Source of the DNA: Dehalococcoidia bacterium
GTDB lineage: Bacteria; Chloroflexota; Dehalococcoidia; SZUA-161
Assembly: GCA_014874385.1 (NCBI GenBank)
Contig: JACWAE010000029.1
Coordinates: 1 to 37,690 of the forward strand
Reading direction: 5' to 3'
DNA: 37,690 nucleotides
A model generated the notes under the pieces. It saw only the letters and a list, made by a program, of their open reading frames with translations, searched no databases and was not told the DNA's origin. Within the stretch, counting starts at the first letter, position 1. Each line of letters starts with the position of its first letter. The translations under genes and the position numbers were made by a program. Of this stretch, positions 1 to 6,103 are shown one piece after another.

Positions 1-135
1 ATATCGAGGTTTTCTATAACCGGCAGCGGCTGCAGGCCAGGCTGGGATACCTGTCGCCGGCCACTTATGCCCAAAAATACTATGCCGGGTTACTGGCAGC
101 ATGAAAGGTTTGGTGTCCACTATTGACATCCGACA
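1..135 (+). mobile_element. Right end of an IS3-family insertion sequence
   Basis: The left edge of the window holds the last part of a transposase frame, followed by about 30 bases that look like the element's terminal repeat. The terminal segment runs through GGTGTCCACTATTGACATCC and ends near 135 in CA, as IS3-family ends do (TG...CA). The left end lies outside the window, so the matching inverted repeat cannot be compared. The exact boundary at 135 is an inference from the CA dinucleotide and from where the neighbouring DUF262 frame resumes. Confidence 0.6.
3..104 (+). CDS. IS3-family transposase, C-terminal fragment (5' end outside window)
   Basis: An open frame enters from the left edge and ends at TGA 102-104. 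It encodes about 33 residues, beginning IEVFYNRQRLQARLGYLSP and ending with an alanine-rich tail. The pattern 'E.FYNR.R.......LGYLSPA.Y' is the characteristic C-terminal end of the DDE integrase domain (OrfB) of IS3/IS150-type transposases. The catalytic DDE residues lie upstream and are not visible, so activity cannot be judged. The gene matters here because the element has landed in the 5' end of the next gene. Confidence 0.75.
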   Translation: MEVFYNRQRLQARLGYLSPATYAQKYYAGLLAA

Positions 136-213
136 CCAATAATACATGCAAAAAAATATTTACTTCCAAATATTCAGCGTGAATTAGTCTGGGATATTGA
201 TAAGATTACCAAA

Positions 214-1827
214 TTGTACGATTCGTTGATGCGAGATTATCCAATTGGATCATTTCTTTTTTGGAAAGTGGAAGATCAGGCTATTGGTGAATTCCAATTT
301 TATGAATTTTTACGGGAATACCATGAAAGAGACAGCGTACACAATCCTAAAGCAAACGTGACTGGTGAAAAAAGCTTTACTGCTATATTGGATGGGCAAC
401 AACGATTTACGTCATTATATCTTGGTTTAAAGAGTAGTTATACATACAAAATACCTCGGGCAAGATGGGATGATCCTAGAGCATTTCCGAAACGAGAACT
501 ATATTTAAATCTGCTGGCAGAATCAAAAGAATCGGAATTGAAATACGATTTTCAATTTCTAACCGATCAAGAGAAAGATGTGAGAGACGAACATACATAT
601 TGGTTCAAAGTCGGTAAGATCCTTGATTTCGATCCAAATGATCCTAATCAAATATTTTCCTATCTTGTTGATAATGGCCTTTCAGGTAAAGTATTTGCCG
701 GCCAATGTTTATTTAAATTGAGTAAGGTTATACATTCAGACCCCGTAATAAATTACTTTGAAGAAGAACAAGACCTAGAAAAAGTTCTCCAGATATTTGT
801 TCGGATTAATAGTGGAGAACCATTAACCTATTCGGATATGCTGCTTTCAATAGCAGCTGCTCAATGGCAAGAAAAAGATGCACGAGATGAGATTTACGGT
901 CTCGTCGATGATCTTAACAATACTAGGGACGGTTTTGCTTTCGATAAGGATTATGTCCTTAAAGCATGCTTGTTATTATCTGAGACCAAGGATATCGCAT
1001 TTAAGATAAACAACTTTAATGCGTCCAATATGAGAAAAATCGAACAGAAATGGGAAAAAATATCAACTGCTTTACAGCTGAGCACATCATTGGCAGCGAA
1101 TTACGGTTTTAGTTATCAGACATTAACAGCTAATTATGCGTTGATTCCAATCGGCTATTATCTTTTACTAAAAGAAGCCGACAGCAGCTTTATTCAATCA
1201 GCAAAGTTTGAAGCAGACCGAAAAACGATCAAAAAATGGTTAATCATTGCTCTATTAAAACGGATTTTTGGTGGCCAACCAGACAATGTGCTTCGTCCAG
1301 TTCGAAACATAATCCGCGAAAACCATGACACATTTCCTGGGGAAATGATAAAAGCTGAACTTAAAGGAACTAAAACCATGAAATTCGGCGAGGAAGAGAT
1401 CGAGGAATTGTTATCTGTAAAATATGGAGGAAGGTACACTTTTTTGGTCCTATCTTTGCTTTATCCAAACTTAGATTATAGAAATCAGTTTCATCAGGAT
1501 CATATTTATCCTAAGAGTTTCTTTACCAGCAGGAGGAAATTGACAAGCAAAAGTATTCCACAAGAAAATCAGGATTATTATATAGATAATTATAATTACT
1601 TGGCTAACCTGCAATTGTTAGAAGGTTTCCCTAATCAGGAAAAATCGGATAGCGATTTCAAGGAATGGCTAAATAAAACATACAAAGACAGAGATGCAAA
1701 ATCCGATTTTATGCGGAGAAACTTCATTCCTACTGACATGGACTTATCTTTTATCAATTTTGAGGGATTTATTGAAGCAAGAGAGAAGTTGATACAACAA
1801 CAGCTGAAACAGATATTAATTGATTAG
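214..1827 (+). CDS. DUF262/DUF1524 (GmrSD-like) protein, 5' end lost to IS insertion
   Basis: The 537-residue frame carries the two hallmarks of this family. The N-terminal DUF262 half has DGQQRFTSLY (about 60-69) and the later RINSGEPLTYSDM segment. The C-terminal DUF1524 half has an HNH-like DHIYPKS motif (about 429-435). Fused DUF262-DUF1524 proteins include the type IV, modification-dependent restriction enzymes of the GmrSD/BrxU kind, so a defence role is likely but not shown. The TTG at 214 is probably not the native start: the frame is open back to 127, and codons 163-180 encode LPNIQR, the conserved QR motif that precedes YPIGSFLFW in the family. A stop at 124 lies inside the IS end. 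The first few dozen residues therefore appear to have been replaced by the insertion sequence. The gene is clearly more AT-rich than the rest of the window, which suggests transfer. Confidence 0.8.
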   Translation: MYDSLMRDYPIGSFLFWKVEDQAIGEFQFYEFLREYHERDSVHNPKANVTGEKSFTAILDGQQRFTSLYLGLKSSYTYKIPRARWDDPRAFPKRELYLNLLAESKESELKYDFQFLTDQEKDVRDEHTYWFKVGKILDFDPNDPNQIFSYLVDNGLSGKVFAGQCLFKLSKVIHSDPVINYFEEEQDLEKVLQIFVRINSGEPLTYSDMLLSIAAAQWQEKDARDEIYGLVDDLNNTRDGFAFDKDYVLKACLLLSETKDIAFKINNFNASNMRKIEQKWEKISTALQLSTSLAANYGFSYQTLTANYALIPIGYYLLLKEADSSFIQSAKFEADRKTIKKWLIIALLKRIFGGQPDNVLRPVRNIIRENHDTFPGEMIKAELKGTKTMKFGEEEIEELLSVKYGGRYTFLVLSLLYPNLDYRNQFHQDHIYPKSFFTSRRKLTSKSIPQENQDYYIDNYNYLANLQLLEGFPNQEKSDSDFKEWLNKTYKDRDAKSDFMRRNFIPTDMDLSFINFEGFIEAREKLIQQQLKQILID

Positions 1828-1849
1828 GTTGCTCTATTGAATGTCCTGC

Positions 1850-2080
1850 AAAATGAAGACGGTAACACAAAAAGTACATAACAGAGGGAATAAATAAAGA
1901 ATGCCCATAAAGGTGTTAAGGCTCTGTGGCCTGCAATCCGGCTTCTAAACCTCTAGGGAAACCTAAGAAAGAATTCACGGTAGTCGGTGGACGACAGTTG
2001 GCATGGTTTAGCTTCAAAATAAGCTGTGCCATAGGCTGAAAACACAGGGTAACATAAGCCTGGACATATTATTAAACCGC
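1850..2080 (+). other. Gene-free stretch with several small hairpins, identity unknown
   Basis: No open frame fits here. Three short stem-loops follow one another: TAGG-GAAA-CCTA at 1954-1965 with a GNRA tetraloop; GTCG-N5-CGAC at 1983-1995; and a two-part stem TGGCA...AGCTT / AAGCT-g-TGCCA at 1999-2031. Clustered hairpins including a GNRA loop suggest a structured RNA or a remnant of an RNA-bearing mobile element, but I do not recognise a family. It abuts the broken comEC fragment exactly where the conserved HHG codons should be. Confidence 0.3.
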
Positions 2081-2290
2081 GTGTCGGACACTTCGAGTTG
2101 CGCGGAGTTCCTTTCTGTGGTAAAACCACAAGTGGCGGTTATCTCGGTAGGCATGGATAACTCCTTCGGCCACCCCAGCCCTGAGGTAGTGAGCAGGCTG
2201 AGCTCGACTCATTTATACCGTACCGACCAGCAGGGCACTATTGAGCTAATCACCGACGGCAAACGCCTGTGGGTGAAAACGGAGCGGTGA
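2081..2290 (+). pseudogene. comEC: comEC 3' fragment (DNA uptake channel, metallo-beta-lactamase-fold end)
   Basis: The 69-residue frame matches the extreme C-terminus of ComEC/Rec2, the inner-membrane DNA translocation channel of competence. Its soluble C-terminal domain contains 'HHGS..S...FL..V.P..AVISVG..N.YGHPSPEVL.RL......YRTD..G.I...TDG'. Here the frame reads SDTSSCAEFL, then PQVAVISVGMDNSFGHPSPE, then the YRTDQQGTIELITDGKRLW part. The preceding HHG and all upstream ComEC domains, including the membrane channel, are absent, and upstream sequence is unrelated. The GTG used as an apparent start is just the glycine/serine junction. This is a decayed remnant, not a working gene. Confidence 0.75.
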
Positions 2291-2331
2291 AAGGGAGGAA
2301 AGCTGAACGGCATCTCGACTGTGGTCGCTAC

Positions 2332-2688
2332 CTATTTTGGGTCAAGCTTCTCAGCAATGGCCTGCCCTAGACGCTGCAAGAAATCCTCACTGAAGAAACC
2401 CTGAGCTATAGCATTCTGGAGAAGTTCAAGAAAAGAACGTTCGCCCATCATAGGTGCGAATTGCCCATATTTCTCTTTACCTTTGACGCTAATCCAGTAA
2501 GGTAACCAGAACTCATGTTTATCATCGGAAGGGGACTTGTCCCACTCTATTTTGACCAAAGTGGGATTAAACAAAGCTTTTCCTATCTCCTCGCTGTAGC
2601 ATTCAATTGGCTCATTAAGTCTTGCCACCTTTCTTACTATAAATCTGCCCCAATACTTTGCCTTTTTTTCTTGTCCTTCCTTTATCAT
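2332..2688 (-). CDS. Hypothetical protein, 118 aa
   Basis: A 118-residue soluble, charged protein with no family that I recognise. An AGGGGGA ribosome-binding sequence lies just before the ATG at 2688, and codon usage looks genuine. Visible features are a basic N-terminus (KEGQEKKAKYWGRF), an aromatic FWLPYW segment in the middle, and a helical C-terminal part with LLQNAIAQGFF and RLGQAIAEKL. There is no signal peptide or membrane segment. It is transcribed away from the divergent small membrane protein gene, with about 120 bases between the starts. Confidence 0.6.
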   Translation of the reverse strand: MIKEGQEKKAKYWGRFIVRKVARLNEPIECYSEEIGKALFNPTLVKIEWDKSPSDDKHEFWLPYWISVKGKEKYGQFAPMMGERSFLELLQNAIAQGFFSEDFLQRLGQAIAEKLDPK

Positions 2689-2751
2689 GAGTCTCCCCCT
2701 TGATTTCAGGCAGTTTTTGTAGTCTTTTTAATTATATTTCTTTTACGTTTC

Positions 2752-2780
2752 TTGCAGTAGTATACATATCGCGGTAGAAT
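2752..2780 (+). promoter_or_regulatory. Candidate sigma70-type promoter for the 91-aa membrane protein
   Basis: TTGCAG (2752-2757) and TAGAAT (2775-2780) are separated by 17 bases. Transcription would start near 2787, upstream of the GGAGGAGGTG ribosome-binding site. This also argues that the earlier ATG at 2779, which lies within the -10 element, is not the start codon. Confidence 0.35.
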
Positions 2781-2808
2781 GTCGCAAATAGTTCAGGAGG
2801 AGGTGAAA

Positions 2809-3084
2809 ATGAGCCAGAGTAAGGGCAGCAAGTCAATCATTCCTAGCGGGAAGGCTATCGGCTTCATGGTGGTCAGGGGGTTCGGGCTTTTTCTGAGCGT
2901 TTCCGGCATGGCAGGCATAGCGCTTCTCCTCGGGCCGCTCAACAGCGTCATAAAAGACCTGACATTCACCCCGGTTTTCGAAAGCAAGGCCTACGCTTTT
3001 CTTCTCTGTCTGCTGATGGCCGTCGTGGGAGGCGCTCTGGACTTCTTCGCTAACCTGGGCCTCAAAAAGATAGAAGAATCGTGA
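2809..3084 (+). CDS. Small two-segment membrane protein, 91 aa
   Basis: The start at 2809 is preferred over the in-frame ATG at 2779 because a strong AGGAGGAGGTG ribosome-binding site lies immediately upstream of 2809 and a candidate -10 element overlaps the earlier ATG. The protein has a basic N-terminus (MSQSKGSKS), a first hydrophobic segment around residues 20-42 (GFMVVRGFGLFLSVSGMAGI...), a short external loop, and a second segment around 64-82 (YAFLLCLLMAVVGGALDFF), ending in a charged tail. No known family is recognised. Its function is unknown. Confidence 0.65.
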   Translation: MSQSKGSKSIIPSGKAIGFMVVRGFGLFLSVSGMAGIALLLGPLNSVIKDLTFTPVFESKAYAFLLCLLMAVVGGALDFFANLGLKKIEES

Positions 3085-3195
3085 AGTCCCGTTTCTCAGT
3101 GGTGTAAATGTGGGGCGGATGAAATGAAGTATAACCCACTATTGTGATCTTTGGTGGGTTTCGCTCGCTCTACCCATCTTACTCCTCTAGAAATT

Positions 3196-3225
3196 TGTAG
3201 GGGCGTTCAATTAAACGCCCCTACA
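3196..3225. repeat. Perfect 12-bp inverted repeat (TGTAGGGGCGTT / AACGCCCCTACA)
   Basis: Two 12-base arms (3196-3207 and 3214-3225) are perfectly complementary around a 6-base loop CAATTA, followed by TTTTG. It resembles the GTAGGGG-type palindromes scattered through intergenic spaces of related bacteria, and may also act as a terminator before rlmN. A second, imperfect pair of arms, AACCCAC (3133-3139) and GTGGGTT (3154-3160), lies just upstream. Confidence 0.6.
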
Positions 3226-3280
3226 TTTTGTGTATTTCGGGCGTTAGGATGGTAGAATTAGTAAGTAAAAAGGTAATGAT

Positions 3281-4393
3281 GTGGAAACCGCTCATAAAAA
3301 TATTCTAGACCTGTCCTATCCTCAGTTGAAGGAACTGGTATGCTCACTCAGTGAGCCTGCCTATAGGGCTGATCAGATACTATGGTGGATTTACGGAAAG
3401 CTAGCCACATCGTTTGGGGAAATGACAAACCTGCCTCAATCTCTACGTCAGAAGCTGGCCGAAGTAGCTTCGTTAACCAGCCTGACGCCTGTAGATGAGA
3501 CAATTTCCGCAGACGGGCAGACCAGAAAGGCGCTGTTCAGGCTGGACGATGGTAAAACTATCGAGTCCAGCCTCATGCTCTATGAGAAAACCGGTTCGAG
3601 CCGAGAGCGGCGCACAGTCTGCGTCTCCACTCAGGTAGGGTGCAACATCGGCTGCTCCTTCTGCGCCACGGGGCAGCAGGGCTTCGAGCGCAATCTGCGT
3701 CCTGGCGAAATCATGGAGCAGGTGCTGTACTTTATGCGCCTGGTGAGCACTGAACAATTAAGTGGAGATGCAGCAACTGACCCAGCCAGACGTCCTGTAA
3801 CCAATGTGGTATTCATGGGTATGGGGGAGCCGCTGGCGAATTACGAGGCAGTATGGCAGTCTATCGTTACGCTGAATTCTAAGCATGGTTTAGGGCTCGG
3901 GGCCAGGCAGATAACCGTCTCCACGGTGGGGCTGGTGCCCCAGGTTCGTCGCCTCGCTGGGGAGAGCGTCCATGTCGAGCTAGCCATTTCCCTCCATGCC
4001 GCCAGTGACGCTCTGAGAAACAAGCTCGTCCCTGTTAATAAAAAGTATCCCTTGAGTCAGTTGATTCCGGCATGCCGGGATTATTTTAAGAAGACAGGGC
4101 GGCGTCCCACGTTTGAGTACGCGCTTTTCCAGGGGGTAAATGACTCCGTAAACCACGCCCGTGAGTTGGCACGCTTACTGGAAGGCATGAATTGCCAGGT
4201 CAATCTGATAGCTGGCAATCCAACTGCGTGCCAGGAATTTACTCCGTCGCCTATGAAGAGGGTGCTGGCATTTCAGAAGATTCTGAGGGACAGCGGAGTT
4301 TCCAGTACCGTGAGGGTATCCAAGGGTGTAGATATAGAGGCGGGCTGCGGCCAGCTCCGTAGCCGGTGGATAGCTAATTCATCAACCCCCTAA
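3281..4393 (+). CDS. rlmN: 23S rRNA (adenine-2503-C2)-methyltransferase RlmN, radical SAM
   Basis: A radical SAM enzyme that methylates A2503 of 23S rRNA, and in known members also A37 of some tRNAs. The 370-residue length is normal. The cluster-binding CxxxCxxC motif appears as CNIGCSFC, followed by ATGQQGF. Other family blocks are NVVFMGMGEPLANY, ITVSTVGLVPQVRRLA, ISLHAASDALRNKLVPVNKKY, FEYALFQGVND, and a C-terminal VSKGVDIEAGCGQL containing the catalytic cysteine. The start is GTG with only a weak upstream purine run. The final codons (after SRWIANS) run into a dispersed repeat that supplies the stop codon, so the last few residues are probably not native. Confidence 0.95.
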   Translation: METAHKNILDLSYPQLKELVCSLSEPAYRADQILWWIYGKLATSFGEMTNLPQSLRQKLAEVASLTSLTPVDETISADGQTRKALFRLDDGKTIESSLMLYEKTGSSRERRTVCVSTQVGCNIGCSFCATGQQGFERNLRPGEIMEQVLYFMRLVSTEQLSGDAATDPARRPVTNVVFMGMGEPLANYEAVWQSIVTLNSKHGLGLGARQITVSTVGLVPQVRRLAGESVHVELAISLHAASDALRNKLVPVNKKYPLSQLIPACRDYFKKTGRRPTFEYALFQGVNDSVNHARELARLLEGMNCQVNLIAGNPTACQEFTPSPMKRVLAFQKILRDSGVSSTVRVSKGVDIEAGCGQLRSRWIANSSTP

Positions 4394-4475
4394 ATCCCCC
4401 ACTCTTGGGGGACTTAAAAAATTGGGGGATACCCCCAAACCCCCAGCAAAGGGGCTTTGCCCCTCTGCACTTCCC
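4382..4475. repeat. Dispersed repeat, copy A (inverted relative to copy at 19286-19379)
   Basis: About 94 bases, beginning TCAACCCCCTAAATCCCCCA and ending GCCCCTCTGCACTTCCC, reappear as the reverse complement at 19286-19379 with few differences. The unit contains C-rich/G-rich inner inverted repeats (CCCCCA...TGGGGG and CAAAGGGGCTTTG), giving it a foldable, MITE-like or REP-like form. It carries no open frame. Confidence 0.8.
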
Positions 4476-4516
4476 AATTAGATAGAAGTTGACTGCTGAC
4501 AACTGATAGCTGAATA

Positions 4517-5158
4517 TTAACGCGCTCTTCTCTCAACCTCGCAGCCCATCTTGCGCAGCTCTTCGATTAGTTGGGTGGGGTCTTCCGAAGTGATGTGTAC
4601 AACAAAGTTATGCTGCTCCCGTTCGGGAAAGGGGAGCATAAACATAGTCTCCACGTCTAAGCCCAGATTGTTGATGATGCCTATCGCCTTTTCGATATCC
4701 TTGGTTCCACCGCAGTTTTTGATGATGAGTCGAGAGCCCGGCCTGCCTATCCCCAGGATGGGGTTGAGTATCTTGTAGAAGAAGTCGTTGGTGGTGGCTA
4801 TGCCCATTAGCCTGCCATCATCCACTACGAGCAGGGCGCCTATCTTTTTCTCCTGAGCCAGGGTTACTCCCTCTTCAACCGTGGCGTCGGGGCTGACAGT
4901 TACGGGATTCTTGGTCATTACGTCTTTGACTGTGACCTTGTTCAATAGACGGGTGAGGTCATGTATATTGAAGCTCGAAATCTGGGAAGGTCCGACTCTA
5001 TCGAGCTGGTCTCTGGTGACTATGCCCATCAGCAGCCCTCTATCTACTACAGGTATGCGCCGCACACGGTGGGCCTCCATAACTCTTCTTGCTTCAGCCA
5101 GAGAGGTATTGCTGGGTATAGTAATCACATTGGTCGTCATGACATCGCTCATATACAT
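4517..5158 (-). CDS. CBS-pair protein with C-terminal ACT-like domain (AcuB-like)
   Basis: 213 residues. Two CBS motifs make a Bateman module: one at about 1-60 (SDVMTTNVITI...RRIPVVDRGLLMGIVTRDQL) and one at about 75-135 (VKDVMTKNPVTVSPDATVEEG...GALLVVDDGRLMGIATTNDF). A C-terminal part at about 140-213 has the alternating pattern of an ACT-like regulatory fold. CBS pairs bind adenine nucleotides or SAM and regulate partner proteins. The partner here is unknown. A GGAGG ribosome-binding site precedes the ATG at 5158. The gene is divergent from comB with about 155 bases between, which include a GCCCC-GCC-GGGGC palindrome at about 5195-5207. Confidence 0.85.
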   Translation of the reverse strand: MYMSDVMTTNVITIPSNTSLAEARRVMEAHRVRRIPVVDRGLLMGIVTRDQLDRVGPSQISSFNIHDLTRLLNKVTVKDVMTKNPVTVSPDATVEEGVTLAQEKKIGALLVVDDGRLMGIATTNDFFYKILNPILGIGRPGSRLIIKNCGGTKDIEKAIGIINNLGLDVETMFMLPFPEREQHNFVVHITSEDPTQLIEELRKMGCEVERRAR

Positions 5159-5313
5159 AGGCAGCCTCCATTACGACAAATGAAGCTATATGGCAGCCCC
5201 GCCGGGGCGAAAATCCGTGTAGGGGAATTCTATGCGGAGTGAGGCACTGTGTCAAGGTCTTCGCTACGCCTGAACCGCAAAGATTATGGTATACTACACA
5301 CGGCAGGTGCGAA

Positions 5314-6078
5314 ATGAAAGTAGATGTAATTGTAGCCCCTACCTTTCTCAAGAAAGATGACCTTAAGGGATGCTTATGCGCGGTCATTGATGTGCTCAGA
5401 GCCACCAGCACTATTATCACAGCACTGGTGAGCGGTGCGGCTGAGGTGCGCCCATGCCTCACTGTTGAGGAGGCGAAGAAGGGTGTAGCAAAGCTGCCTC
5501 GTGACTCCTATCTTCTCGGTGGGGAAGACATGGGCAAAAATATTCCTGGCTCTGATTTGGGCAATTCGCCTCTGGAATACATGTCTGAGGAAGTGGTGCG
5601 GGGCAAGGTGATATACTCCTATACCTCAAACGGCACGGGAGCGATCAGGAAAGCTTATGCCGGGTGCGGCCGGCCTGTTTATATCGCTGCTCTTATCAAT
5701 GTATCAGCAGCCTCAGCGACTTTGGTGAAGGCCGCGGCAGGCGCTCAAGGCAAAGGTATAGCCATTGTATGCGCGGGACGCTATGGCGGACCCTCGACGG
5801 AGGACTTTTTCTGCGCTGGAATGATGGTTGACCTGATAGGTCGCGGGCTGAATAAGCATGGCATTGAAATTCAGTTGAGCGACACTGCTTCAGTAGCTTC
5901 CGACCTTGCAGCAGCGAATAGAGGAAATGGGCTTGGGGTACTGACCTCCAGCGAGCACGGCCGCTTTCTGGAATCCATCGGTTTCTCAGATGACCTGATA
6001 TTTGCCTCCAGGATCGACTTATATAACGTTGTCCCCGTCTTCGATGGGAAGCGCGTAATCCTCCCACCGCAGAAATAG
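5314..6078 (+). CDS. comB: 2-phosphosulfolactate phosphatase family protein (ComB)
   Basis: The protein (254 residues from ATG 5314) matches the ComB family, Mg-dependent phosphatases that convert 2-phosphosulfolactate to sulfolactate on the way to coenzyme M in methanogens. Signature segments are CAVIDVLRATSTI near the N-terminus, YLLGGEDMGKNIPGSDLGNSP, YSYTSNGTGAIRKA, and AIVCAGRYGGPSTEDFFCAG. The family is also common in bacteria that make no coenzyme M, so the substrate here is uncertain. The frame is open upstream to 5239, but the residues before 5314 do not resemble the family, and ATG 5314 starts directly at the conserved MKVDVIVAP. The P-type ATPase gene begins 25 bases downstream. 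Confidence 0.85.
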   Translation: MKVDVIVAPTFLKKDDLKGCLCAVIDVLRATSTIITALVSGAAEVRPCLTVEEAKKGVAKLPRDSYLLGGEDMGKNIPGSDLGNSPLEYMSEEVVRGKVIYSYTSNGTGAIRKAYAGCGRPVYIAALINVSAASATLVKAAAGAQGKGIAIVCAGRYGGPSTEDFFCAGMMVDLIGRGLNKHGIEIQLSDTASVASDLAAANRGNGLGVLTSSEHGRFLESIGFSDDLIFASRIDLYNVVPVFDGKRVILPPQK

Positions 6079-6103
6079 ACCACTTTATTGCGGGATTGTT
6101 CAC

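Noticed and set aside
5239-5313. Upstream in-frame extension of comB
   Set aside because: The 25 extra residues have no family resemblance, and ATG 5314 begins directly at the conserved MKVDVIVAP.
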